64,000 bases of DNA. Origin: Curvularia sp. ZM96 (lineage: Eukaryota; Ascomycota; Dothideomycetes; Pleosporales; Pleosporaceae). The translations under genes were made by a program, and so were the position numbers. Numbering within the stretch: the stretch's first letter is position 1; each line of letters starts with the position of its first letter. The stretch spans positions 124,001-188,000 of the forward strand of contig JAJGBQ010000005.1 of NCBI GenBank assembly GCA_022457065.1, given 5' to 3'. Below the pieces are notes generated by a model. The model searched no databases, was not told the origin of the DNA, and was given only the letters and a program-made list of their open reading frames with translations. Below are positions 44,439 through 55,076 of this stretch, piece after piece.

Positions 44439-44487
44439 GGTGGGGTGCCCAGCTTACTGATCTGCCCAGCTTACTGATCCTTGACGT
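44439..44487 (-). repeat. Right terminal inverted repeat with doubled 17-bp motif
   Basis: Inverse of the left repeat, with the same tandem 17-bp motif at 44446-44462 and 44463-44479. The transposase ATG lies 33 bp inside. Confidence 0.95.
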
Positions 44488-44489
44488 TA

Positions 44490-45207
44490 TCTAGATTACT
44501 GCTTTCTAAGCCTCCACAGGGTATCTGCTGAGCGGGATGAAGCAAGGGCCCTGTCCATTGCACCACGTTTCAGACTATTTCCAGACTCGGGACGGAAGCC
44601 ACCAACGGGACGTTTACCGATTCTGCACATCTGACGTAGTTTGATGCTCATGAAGACTGACATCCATGCCATTGCACTGGACGATTCTAGAGACTCGTCT
44701 CGCTGACATCCGGCTATTCAAGGCCGATTGGCCAGCAATACAATATCCCTGCTAACCACGCATGCGCAAGCCTAGCATTTTGACAGCTCCATGATGGTTG
44801 TGCCTTTGGTTGAGGTAAAAGTAAATGTGCCATTTTTGGCAGCCTTCAGTGCGACCAGAAGTGGATTGCCTTGATTCTACGGTAAAAGTCTTTTACTTCT
44901 TTGACTGACGATGTTACTGTTTTGAGATTAGCGGGTCTCGTATTATACCTCGCTGTTGGTACCATCGCCTTTAAGGCTGTGGCATAGTTCTTCACAATGG
45001 GATTGGTCTTCTGTACCCCCATTATAATACTACAACCCTCTGCAGGGCTTTGCTTTCCCAATAAATCCAAATATATTTCGATCGTCTTTCGTCCCAATCT
45101 GATTGCTTATTTATCCGCGTGCTTGATTATAGTTACATCTGCATCAGCCGTAGTCGCTCTTATACTATTTCTTTTGCTTCATTTCGTTGTATTTTTTCTA
45201 GTCTACT
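44490..45207. other. Intergenic upstream of the TEA-domain gene
   Basis: About 700 bp, AT-rich near 45000-45200, with no gene recognised. Contains the promoter and leader of the TEA-domain gene. Confidence 0.5.
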
Positions 45208-46867
45208 ATGGAATTTCAATATTTCCATCCGTCATCTTCACAGTCGGCGTATAGCTCTGAACATGGTTCGGTCAAATCCTCAACCCAATCTCAAGACATC
45301 TTCCAAGCGCGATCCTCCGATGAACTATATCCATACAACGATATCGATCAGCAACGAGATGCACCAACAACCCACTCCGAAACTTCATACCCACAATACA
45401 TGGGAACGGCAGTATTCGGTATGGAGAGATCGGAAGAGCAGATCAGAACCGAACTTGTGGGCATTTACAGAACACTGCAGCGAGCAGAGAGATATCAGAA
45501 GTATCGCGAGAAACAGCCCATTCTTACGCCGGCCGAAGTAATGGAGAGAGATGCAGCAGATAAGAAAGAGAGGGAAATACAAGAGGCGGAAAACGTATCT
45601 CAGAACCCGAAGGACAGCACCGTTTGGCCAGATTTTCTGGAGTATGCGTTTTGGAAAGGTAAGAAACCACGTTTTCTTTCGAATATATCTCAGAAATGAA
45701 TTAATTGAGTTGGTTTTGGGGAATTGTTTTGCGTACAATAGATATGCCTACTAACAGAGACCTATCAGCGCTTGTCCGGTGGCCTCCAATGGGTCGAAGA
45801 AAATACATGCTCGAGGGTGTGCTCAAAGGTCGAAATGAGCTAATTCAGGATTCGATCTACAGAGACACGGGTATCATCCGCGATCGGAAACAGATCTCGA
45901 GTCATCTCCAGGTGCTCAAAGCACATCTGAAAGATTATCCCATAGGTAAGTCTTGCGCCAACTCCCGAGTGCTTGCAGTTCCGTCGATCAAACCTTTCTT
46001 CCGTTGGCGATTGCCGCGTAGCTCCGATCGATCTTCAGCCGTTTAAAGTCGTACAAGGTCATTGATCTTTCCTAAAAGGCCATTGTGTTGGCTTTGACAT
46101 TGTTTTTCATGGTATCAGTTGGGGGCTATGCGAGGGATTTCTAGAACGAGACTAACAGCAAACCAGCCCTTGCCTACATGGGCATAATGGAGGAATCTCC
46201 TAAGCGCCTTCGCGGGAGCGCAACCTACCAGCCGCCGCACCTGCATAGCCCCCAACATGCGCAAGGCATTATTTCTACCGCCGAAGGTGGTTGTATTGCA
46301 TCAACGCATAGTTGGCCGTACCTCGACGGCGCATATACGGGTTCTGCCCTTGATGCAGGCTCGTATGCAATGCATCTTCCGTATGAGGGTATTCCTTCTG
46401 GTGGGCACTTTGCGGCACCGCCTTCCCTGGATTTCCAGGCCTCCATGCAACCGGGGCTGGGACTTGACGTCCCAGCCTCCGAAGGCTTTGCCAGACAAGC
46501 TACCAATAACGTAGATTTGCAAGCACTTTCTGGTTTTGACCGTCAAGCATGGATAGATCAGGAATTCGCTATGAGCCAAGAAGGCTATTCAGCACCTCTG
46601 ACAGCAAACACTGATGTCGGTGGCCCAGACCAGGTAGCTTGCTACCCAACACGGCCGGAATCTCAGTATTCCAATCTGGTCACACACTTAGAAAATGTAG
46701 CAGACCAGTATCAAACTTACATGAGCAACGAAAACCATAGCCAAATACAGCGGAGCCAGGCAGCATTCCATGATGGTTATGAGCGAGCTGCTCAATGCGA
46801 AGGGTTGGCTGAGTGCGGTGTTTTCGATACACAGGGAAATGTAAATCATTTTGTTTGGGACTCTTGA
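45208..46867 (+). CDS. TEA/ATTS-domain transcription factor (AbaA/Tec1 family)
   Basis: DNA-binding regulator; fungal TEA factors control conidiophore development (AbaA) or filamentation (Tec1). Exons 45208-45658, 45769-45945 and 46167-46867 join in phase to 442 residues. The TEA domain spans about 138-209 and crosses both introns: VWPDFLEYAFWKALVRWPPM, then GRRKYMLEGVLKGRNELIQD, TGIIRDRKQISSHLQVLKAH and LKDYP. The RDRKQISSHLQVLK helix is the recognition helix. The C-terminal 230 residues are Gln/Ala/Tyr-rich, typical of an activation region, with no second known domain. Introns are long for this window (110 and 221 nt). Whether it is the true AbaA orthologue cannot be decided without a tree. 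Confidence 0.9.
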
Positions 46868-47676
46868 GATGTACGTTATCTATCTTAGACTACATATTCG
46901 TTGTATTACTATAGACATGAGGAGTGGCAGAGGCGCGACTGAGGGCTTGGGTTCATCAGCTTTGTCGGAATAGATCACGAAAGTAACGAGATAATGAAAA
47001 TAGACAAATAAATTTGCGCTTGAATGCTTGCGTAGTACCTTCATGAATAGGTGCTGTGCTTTGCTGAACATAGTGTTATGACAAGTCTCCGTAGTTTGTA
47101 GTCAGCTCAATTTGGGTCGTAGCTTTATCACATTTACGTAGAACAGGACGCTTTATTTGATCAGCGCGATATATGCTAATTGAATTTGACCCGCCTACGA
47201 AAACGAGTTTGTTACACTCAAGCCCTCCACTTTGTGAGCTTGCGAGATGCAATACTTAATTAGAAATATGGCGTTCGCTCTCAAGACCTGTCGCACTGAG
47301 AGACCGTTGAGTCGCTCGACGCCCTTAACTTGCATACACAATATTCCAAAAGAACTTGGCAAGTAACTCCAGTTTGAATTTCGTCGAGTAATACAACAGT
47401 GACGTATACACTGTATGTTTGAAAAGGTAGGCAGTGTCAGCAGAAGACAGCAAACGGACTTGCAGACATATCAACCAAGGTAAGTGACGCATGTGAAATC
47501 AAGCTGTGATGCGCAAACATTGACAAATGTTAATTTTTAGGAAGTGATGAGTTTTTGGTCAGAGCAGGAGCCCATTGCTGCATACGAGCGGGCACTGATT
47601 GTGCCTTTACCATCATTTACCGGCATATTCAACACTAACGTTTATTCTAGAAATCCATGAATCAGTACAAGATCAC
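46868..47676. other. Intergenic, no gene recognised
   Basis: About 800 bp between TEA and dsRBD genes. A TTCTAG at 47650 could be a splice acceptor for an upstream exon of the next gene, but no convincing first exon was found. Confidence 0.45.
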
Positions 47677-49405
47677 ATGAGGCAAATATCTACAGTAGCA
47701 AGCGCCTACGCGTCGCGTACCTACAAACACGCTATCGCGCAATCACGGGCAGACAACCTGTCTACCCCGCTAAATTGCTCCAGACAATCCCCCCACTCTT
47801 ACCAAGCCCAGCAAGCGCTTACCATCTTTCCCATGAGTGCGCCGGGAGACGATCTCAGAAAGCATTTAATCATCCCAGCCTCCCGCCCCATCTTTAGTAC
47901 ACCAGAAGACGATCTCAGGCAATACTTGATTATCCCATCCTCAAGCCCCCTCACTTCCTCTCTGTCGTTCTCAAACTCAGAGTCTGCCCCCACGGCGAGT
48001 TCAGCCTTGCTCAACTTTGATCCCAGAGCAGAAACAGAAGACGCTTGGGCAAAGACTCACAGTAGTTTCGACAAGGCTGAATTCAACATGGAGGTTGACA
48101 CACCCACACAGCCGCCCGTGTTTGGTTCTGCACATGATGATCAGAAAGCTACGGCTCGGGCCGCTCCGCCTACAGGCATCTTTAGCATGGAGGAGTTCAT
48201 GAAGCAGAACATCGAACAGCACCAAGCCCAACGCGAGGCGAGGCGTGCCACTCCTCCAGCAAAGCAACCAAAGACGAGTGAGAACGCACCACCTGCTCCA
48301 GTTGCGGTCGGTGCGCGGTCGTCAAAGTACACCATCTTGCTGCACGAGAAGTACCAGAGCCTCAACATTCCGCAGCCGCTGTTCACTTATGAAGGGGGCA
48401 GCGGCTCGGGCTGGACTGTGAGGGTCAGCTTCCCAGGTCTTGAAAATGCTGAGGAACTGCAGGGACTGAGTGAGGCTAGAAGCTTCAACAGCAAGCAGGA
48501 GGCGAAGGAAGCATTGAGCCAGAAAGCATTTGCAATACTGGAGGAGTTAGAGAAAGAAGGCAGAGTCACGAAGACGGTCAAGGCTCGGAAGAAGATTGAG
48601 GAGGGAGCACAAGTAGGAGAGCGACAGCAGCCAGAGGAAAATTACGTTGGCAAGCTCCTTGGTACGTTTTCCTTTCAACCCATTCACCTCGTCAACCCTA
48701 CTAACCCACCCAGAATTCCAGCGCTCAATCTCCGGGCCCCAGCCCCTCTACACCGACTACCAGTCCGGCACCCGCTTCTCCTGCCTCCTGACTCTCGAAG
48801 ACCACCCAGAGCCCTTCGGCTCCTTAAACTCTCTTTTCTCCACCAAAAAGGCCGCGAGGCAAGACGCGGCCCGTCACGCAATCCAGCACTTCCAATCGCT
48901 CGGTCTCTGGCCCGACGAGAGCAGCACCGTCGGCGGCATCAAGAAGAAAAAGAAGGCGCAGCAATCTCCCTCTTCTCCCACAGCAACAGCATCAGCATCA
49001 ACAGAGGACGTCACCTCTTCCTCCAGTAGCACCAACGGCATGAGCTTCGCCCAACAAGTGGCCACGCTTGCTGCTTCCCTCTCCCTGCCCACGCCCGAAT
49101 GGCGCTTCACGCCGCACCCATCCGACCCTGCTTTCCACGAGGTCGCATGTTTCTTCAGGGGCGCAGGACCGCACGAAGGGCCAATTGGCGAGGTCAGAAA
49201 CGTGTTTGGGAAGAAGAAGGCGAAGGAGGAGTGTGCGCGGTTGGCACTCGAATATCTGCTTGATGTGAGGGACAAGAGGAGGGCATACGGGGCGAAGATG
49301 ATGGCGGGGGTTGTTGGCGGGGAGGGTGTGTTGAGCGGTGCCGAGGGGAGGAGCGCGGAGGGTGAGGCAGAGGTGTGGGAGGATGCGGTGGAGACGGTGG
49401 CGTGA
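47677..49405 (+). CDS. Protein with three dsRBD-like modules
   Basis: Exons 47677-48661 and 48714-49405 (52-nt intron) join in phase; about 558 residues from this ATG. Three segments have the dsRBD order alpha-beta-beta-beta-alpha ending in a Lys/Ala helix. They are about 217-300 (KYTILLHEKYQSLNIPQPLF, SKQEAKEALSQKAFAIL), 322-390 (NYVGKLLEFQRS, STKKAARQDAARHAIQHF) and 440-515 (SFAQQVATLAASLSLPTPEW, GKKKAKEECARLALEYLL). No RNase III, helicase or deaminase domain is present. The N-terminal 150 residues are low complexity with a duplicated DDLR[KQ][HY]LIIP[AS]S motif. A poly-Lys/Ser linker separates modules 2 and 3. The start could be the downstream ATG at 47833. Possible role in RNA silencing or dsRNA handling is inference. 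Confidence 0.75.
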
Positions 49406-50516
49406 AGTGTTTGGTTTCTTTTCCACGGAGAATGTTTTGGGGGTTTGGATGAAACGGTTGGTTACATCGTCTTGAGACATAGATGCGTACACGTATGCGG
49501 TTCAGGATAACGCTCTTTATATGCATTCATTAATTCAAGCAATGTAGTCAGATACTCTCGTTTTTCACGTTCGGTATCAGGGTATCTCACCGGGAGGAAG
49601 TAAAGCATTACAAGTTTGAATCCTCCGGTACGATGATCGTCCTACTCCGCATCATTGTCTCCAACAAGAACCGGAAGTACCCGCCAAATAAATCTTTTAA
49701 GAGAAGAATATACCCGACTATTGGATATCCCACGACCTTTCTTTAGCACAGACAGACATCATTATTCAGTGACAAATACATCAGACTCCGCCCTTGATCA
49801 AACCCGACTACCTACAGAGCGCGAGAACTACCAGCCACCTCCTACAACGCAAATCGGCCAGGCATAGTCCAGGACGGCGAATATGTATGTTTTCATGAAG
49901 GGCTCCCCTTGACCTATGTACAAGCTCTACTCACCATCTTCCTAGCCTTTTACAATCTCTGCTTTTTTACTAAAGAGAGCTTGTGATAAACTAGCGTTCC
50001 TTGGTTCTTGGAGATGTCCCGTTCTAGTGGTAAGTGGGAATAACAGAGATTCGATGGGTCTGGTGGGATGGGCTGTGGTTTGTACGTCTGAAGCTGGATA
50101 GGGCCCCATGCATCTTGGTCACTTATGTTGGTGGGTGCGAACGTGACTGTGGTAGATAGAGGCACTTCAAGTGATGTGCAAGTGCGTCAGGAAATATGCG
50201 GTTTGGAAAATGTAGGGATCATGTTGTTCGACGTAGTTATCGTTGCTGCAAGAGTCACTGTGGCAGATGCAAGCACTTCAAGTGGTGTGCAAGGACATTT
50301 GTCTTCCAAAAAAAGAAGGGGGGTAAAGATGAACAAAACTTAGATTCTTCTCCCTTTTTAGCAGAAACACCGCGAGGTATCCATACATAAACCGTGGACA
50401 ATGATTCCGGTCCCAGCCAATCCGGTTCTCTTCTAGGTAGAAAAGAGGCAGAGAAGAGAAAATAACAAAAAGACAAAGATATACCACGACACGAAAAGGA
50501 AAAAGAAGGCCTACAC
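49406..50516. other. Intergenic between convergent genes
   Basis: About 1.1 kb; no gene recognised. The stretches at 50107-50180 and 50228-50290 are related (GTGACTGTGG[TC]AGA followed by CACTTCAAGTG), apparently an old local duplication about 120 bp apart. Confidence 0.5.
50140..50290 (+). repeat. Short degenerate direct repeat
   Basis: GCACTTCAAGTG[GA]TGTGCAAG occurs at about 50161 and about 50272, each preceded by GTGACTGTGGTAGA/GTCACTGTGGCAGA. Non-coding. Confidence 0.6.
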
Positions 50517-52063
50517 TCAAGCAGAGTCGACCTTTCTCTTGGAACGATCACGCTTTTTCTCCTTGCCGGCCTTCTCGGCCTTGTCGGCCTTCTCCTTCTC
50601 GGCCTTCTCCTGCGCGGCATTCTCCTTGTCGCCGTCAGCATCATTGTTACGGGTGCTGCGGCTCGACTTGGCCTTCTTCTTAGTAGTAGTAGTAGTGGTA
50701 TCCTCAGGGGTAGGCTCATCTTCGTGGGAGGAAGCTGGGGCAGGCGCAATGGGTTGGGGCGCGGCCTTTTCCTTCTTCTTCCTCTCCTTCTTGGCGGGCG
50801 TCTCAGCGACCGCGTTGGGGGCGGGAGCTGGGGCTTGTGATGTGCGGGCATTGGGGAGGGGAACGGGAGTGGTGTTGGAGGCAGCTGGAGCAATGGGAAC
50901 CGGGGCCGAGTTGCCATTGACGGCTGGAGTCGTCTTCTGGCGCTTACGGGGGGTCTTTGCTGGTGGAGAGGGAGCCTTAGCAGGCGCCTCTTCTTCGTCC
51001 TCGGACGACGCGTCAGAATCAGCAGCGCCAACCTCAGCCTCCAGGTCAGGCTCGGCATCGTCAGAGGCATCGTCCTCCTCGACGACGTCCGTGGCCTTGA
51101 TGCCCTTGTTGGCAATGTACTCGGCCAGCTCGGCCTTGTACTCTTCCATTGAGTTGCGGTACGAAGCCTTCCATTGCTGGAGAATAGTTAGCATAGGATC
51201 GCAATTCAGTCGCATTCAAGACTCACCTCCTTCTCCTCCTCAGGGAGCTCGTTCCATCGCTTGTTGACCTCGATCTGAACAGCATTCTTCTCAATCTGGC
51301 CGCCTGGAGGGAGCGCAGCCTCGAGGTCGGCCTTGACAATGGGACGCGCGTGCTGATGGTAAAGGAAAGCAGCTGTGAGGGGCTTCTTGGGCGCATTGGG
51401 GTCCTTCTCCTTCTTTTCGCGCTTGCGCTTCTTGCCCTTGGTGGCCTCGACCGACTTGTCGACTGGGGCGACGACCTGCTTGGTCTCATCAATGGCATTT
51501 CTGCCGGCCTCCATGACCGAGGCGGCGACAGTGGCTACATCGTTGAAAGGCGGGATTTCGCCCTCTTCGCCGCCGAGAACAGAGGCGCAGTGCTTGCGGT
51601 AATTGGTCAATAGGTCCGTGATGCCGTGCTGGACGTGGATAAGACCGGCCTGCAGGTTGTGGAGCGATGCAATGACCTGGTCGTGAGAGTAAGCTTTTGA
51701 ATGCGGGCGCGATAGTGGGCGCGCTGGTGTCACGTCGGCGGGTGGCTTGGGCAGAAGCGCAGGCAGGGATTTTGGGGAAGGGCCCATTTCCGAGTCGCGT
51801 AAATGAGGCGATCAGGATGATGGCAGCAGAGGGATGGGCTGGGTGTGGGCGGCGCGGTGATATCGCTGGCCGTGCGGGCGTGCTGGTGTCATGGCGACAC
51901 GATAACGCTGAGAGCAGGCGCGTCGCGGGTTGAGAAAAACAAGACGAGCGGATGATAAGGAGATGGATTTGGCACATACCGAGTCGCGCGTCTTCTTGTA
52001 CTCGGCGGTCGATATCATGAGGTCGCCCGTAGGCTCCTTCTTCTTGGTGGCAGCAGGCGCCAT
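50517..52063 (-). CDS. HMG-box chromatin protein
   Basis: HMG-box proteins bend DNA without strong sequence preference. Exons on the minus strand: 52063-51980, 51676-51227 and 51176-50517; 397 residues. A helical N-terminal segment (LHNLQAGLIHVQHGITDLLTNYRKH) precedes one HMG box at about 119-199: KDPNAPKKPLTAAFLYHQHA, then VQIEVNKRWNELPEEEKEQW and KASYRNSMEEYKAELAEYI. The box crosses intron 2. The C-terminal 190 residues alternate acidic, Ala/Pro-rich and strongly Lys-rich blocks. This arrangement (N-terminal helices, box, lysine-rich tail) resembles Hmo1-type proteins, but orthology was not tested. Intron 1 is 303 nt, the longest in the window, and follows the first 28 codons. Confidence 0.9.
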
Positions 52064-52728
52064 GGCGTGGTGTTGGGGGGAGCTGGCGCGTCGAAACGGG
52101 CGACGGGTTGGTGGTGGATGAGGAGCGTGGGCGAGGCGAGCGAGGGGAGGGCGAGGGGAAAAGGCGCGAGGGCGGGCGCACTTGGGCTTAAGTGACAGGG
52201 CGGCCTCGCTCCAGCCGCCCATCTGCGCGCGCGCTGCCGCCCATTCCCCCAGCCCCGGCCGCCTGCGCGCCCCCTAACACCGCCCTTTTCCTGCCCTCGC
52301 AGGCCTGCAGCTGTCACAGTTATCTATCGCTTACGCTCTGCTCACCACGCCCGCCTCTTCTTCAAAAATAGCGGTAGTCGTCACAGCTATTCATCATTTA
52401 TTGTCTTCCCAGCACTTACGACGCTACTCGCAAAGGGGCTGTAGCTGTCACAGCTGTTTTTTTACTTACTGCTGATGGCTTGTCTTTGTACGTGAGCTTG
52501 TTGTTTGGATTTTCCGGGTTTACTGGTGGGAGAGCCCAGTGCCCAGTCTCCCATCGCTATGTTGTTACCGCGCCACACGTTAACACGTACCCTCACTTCG
52601 CATACAGCAATTCAACATCACGCTCCTCACACCCACCTGCGACAAGCACCTGTACCTCGCCCAATGCCAGCACTGCACACAAACATGCTATCCATTCCGT
52701 TCTTGTCTCTTTCTTAGCCCAACTGCTG
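52064..52728. other. Intergenic with 67-bp repeat units
   Basis: About 660 bp between the HMG-box start and the nitrilase stop. GC-rich promoter side near 52100-52300, then three 67-bp repeat units. No gene recognised. Confidence 0.5.
52289..52490 (+). repeat. Three tandem 67-bp units (same family as 36.8 kb)
   Basis: The core GTCACAG occurs at 52313, 52380 and 52447, each 67 bases apart. Around it the units read [AG]GC[TG]GTAG[CT][CT]GTCACAGC or similar. The third unit (CGCAAAGGGGCTGTAGCTG) resembles the second unit at 36859, which also follows AAAGG. Confidence 0.7.
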
Positions 52729-53742
52729 CTACTCTTCAAACCTGCCCCCCTCACTGACGTCAGGATACACATCGAACCGCCTCTGCCCATACAGCGGCAC
52801 GCCCTTCCTAACCTCCTCAATCTTGCCCGCCTCCAGCTCCTTGATCAAGATGCCCTCCTTCTCGTCCAGCTGCTCCATGACCTGCGCATTCGGGTCCACC
52901 ACCATGCTGTGGCCCCACGCGTTGTATTCCGCCTCCATGTCCCGCGCCGGGCTGCACAGTCCCACATACACCTGATTGTCCGTCGCCCGCGCCCGCGCCA
53001 GCAGCTCCCAGTGCAGCGCCCCGGTCGTGAGGTTGAATGCGCCAGGATATAGCAGCAGGAACGCGCCTTTGCGCGCCGCAATCATGGCGAGCTCGGGGAA
53101 CCGAATGTCGTAGCAGATCGCGATCGCAATCTTGCCATACTCGGGCAACTCCACCAGCGTGATCTTGTTCCCTGGCGACAGCACCTCGCTCTCCTTGAAC
53201 CGGATCTTGCTAGGTATGTCAATGTCGAACAGGTGCACCTTGCGATGCGTCGCAATCAGCTCCCCGCTCGGCGCAAACGTCAGGCTCGTGTTGTACAGCT
53301 TCTTGCTGTCCTGCGAGTCGCGCTCCGGTATGCTGCCTCCCACCAGATACACCCCCGCCTCGCGCGCCAGTTGCGACAGCGCATGGAACGTTTGCGATTG
53401 CGATTCCGCGGGCGGTGACGGCTGCAGCGTCTCGGCGTACTTGTCAAAGTACTTTGTTCCGTACGGCGAGTTGAAGCATTCGGGCAGCACCACCAGTTTC
53501 GCCCCGGCTTGCGAGGCGTCGAGTACCTTTTGCCGCGCCGACCGGAGGTTCGCTGCTTTGTCTGCGCCCGACGCGAGTTGGATGAGCGCTAGCTTGAGTG
53601 ACTTTTTGAGTATCGCCGACGCCATGTTGCCGTGGGTAGTTTGTTGTTCTCTGCAGGTCGAGTCGAGGTAAGACAAAGGAAAGGAAAGTGAGGCCACGAG
53701 GACAATCGGTAGGTACAATCGAGGGGCTGAGGCTGAGCTCAT
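52729..53742 (-). CDS. Omega-amidase-type nitrilase (Nit2/Nit3-like)
   Basis: Carbon-nitrogen hydrolase that in studied homologues deaminates alpha-ketoglutaramate and alpha-ketosuccinamate. One exon. The E-K-C triad is complete: E88 (VVLPECFNSPYG), K168 (IATHRKVHLFDID) and C210 (IAICYDIRFPEL), with YNTSLTFAPSG and SMVVDPNAQV as further family blocks. From the first ATG the protein is 337 residues; from an internal ATG at 53625 it is 298. The first 39 residues include a hydrophobic run, so the long form could carry a targeting signal, while the short form matches the usual cytosolic length. Adjacent to the 67-bp repeats at its 3' side. Confidence 0.92.
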   Translation of the reverse strand: MSSASAPRLYLPIVLVASLSFPLSYLDSTCREQQTTHGNMASAILKKSLKLALIQLASGADKAANLRSARQKVLDASQAGAKLVVLPECFNSPYGTKYFDKYAETLQPSPPAESQSQTFHALSQLAREAGVYLVGGSIPERDSQDSKKLYNTSLTFAPSGELIATHRKVHLFDIDIPSKIRFKESEVLSPGNKITLVELPEYGKIAIAICYDIRFPELAMIAARKGAFLLLYPGAFNLTTGALHWELLARARATDNQVYVGLCSPARDMEAEYNAWGHSMVVDPNAQVMEQLDEKEGILIKELEAGKIEEVRKGVPLYGQRRFDVYPDVSEGGRFEE

Positions 53743-55076
53743 GCGTATGTAATGTTACTCATAACGTGCTAGGACACATAGTATGCTGGGATACATTTTC
53801 CTCTACGTAAGAGCTAGGAATCTCTTACTAAGTTTGTAAACTAATGTGCTAGCGTGTATATGCTCTACGCATCTTATCTTGACGCCCAATAGGACACCGA
53901 AGCCATTGCTCGCTATAGTCTCACTCTTGTCTTAGTACGATAGTCTTGCGAGTAACAACAAGTTTCTCTGCTCGACAAGGACGGCGAGCTCGAAGACCAA
54001 TAGAGTACTCGTACGTAACGAAGCAAAGACGAGCGCGGGGCAGGCGCGGGGCGCGGGGCGCGTCCATCACGTGACCCACCCGCCAAAGCCAACCCTCAGA
54101 CAAAGTGCAGCCACATTGACATCCTAGGGAGTCGAGCATGGCGGAACCAGTAGTGGCCATATGATTTCTCGCCTCCATTGAACAAAGCCACTCCCAACCC
54201 TACTTCGCGTATTAATCGATGTTAACCCTACCTAGGCATTGCTAGAGTGCGCAAGAGCACGTACATAACTCAGCGATATTTTTCGGCATGATGCTAGGTT
54301 ACCAAAGGTACAGCTGCGATACTCTGTCGGGGCAAGAAAATACAGCCGAAAACCATCAGTCTTGATTCCTCTACACGCAAACTATAAAACAGTATTATGT
54401 TGGGGAATGGAGTAAATCCATATGGCTGAAACAAATTGTAGATAGCAGATACTTGCAAAAATGTATAGTTGAACACGCGCTTTACATTACCAACATATCT
54501 TGAGAGAAGCAGGAAAGTCATAGTTGAAAAAAGATAGATGTATGCTAAACATCTTGACCTACGAAGACAACGAGTACTCCAAATATTGCAAATAAACATA
54601 TCCTACCACACCCTGTATCCAGCTCGCTTGGACTAACACTACAGCCAACGCCGTTGGAGGCGTTGGAGTAGCGTGGGGTGCATATGTAGCGGGGCAACGA
54701 TTTCATGACCCAAACTGCCGGATCAGAAGCTGCTAAGGCCATGCAGGGCAGATAGAACGGGCCGGCGTTAGGGTACGTTGGAACTTGGGATTGGGGAAAC
54801 TATCCTTATAACCGGAACAGCGGCTGCATGCCGTACGCAGCATTATGGTTCAGTCGCTAAAAGAGGAAAATACTGTGTCGACTGTACAATAGTCACCTGG
54901 TTAGTTTCTAAAATACTCAAGTCTAGTCAGTACATGTTAGCTAACATAGCCCGTCCATATCACTTTATGTAAAGAAATTCGCTCTGCGGCTATGATTGTT
55001 GCAAATAAATTTCAACATGGGTATCTACTATCTAATCTGTCTATATAACGTCATATTACTTTTATTCCATCCCTAC
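53743..55076. other. Intergenic, AT-richer, no gene recognised
   Basis: About 1.3 kb between the nitrilase start and the transporter stop. No frame has a recognisable motif; composition becomes AT-richer from about 54200. Confidence 0.5.

Larger units (their letters stand above)
42644..44487 (-). mobile_element. Complete Fot1/pogo-type DNA transposon, 1844 bp
   Basis: Bounded by perfect 49-bp terminal inverted repeats (42644-42692 and 44439-44487) starting ACGTCAAGGATCAG, and flanked by TA on both sides (42642-42643 and 44488-44489), the target duplication of the Tc1/mariner superfamily. It encodes one intact 545-residue transposase. Size and structure resemble pogo-like elements of Pleosporales such as Molly (about 1.9 kb); identity with that element was not tested. 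No RIP-type decay is visible: the reading frame is open, GC content is normal and the two repeats match exactly, suggesting a young copy. Confidence 0.95.
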
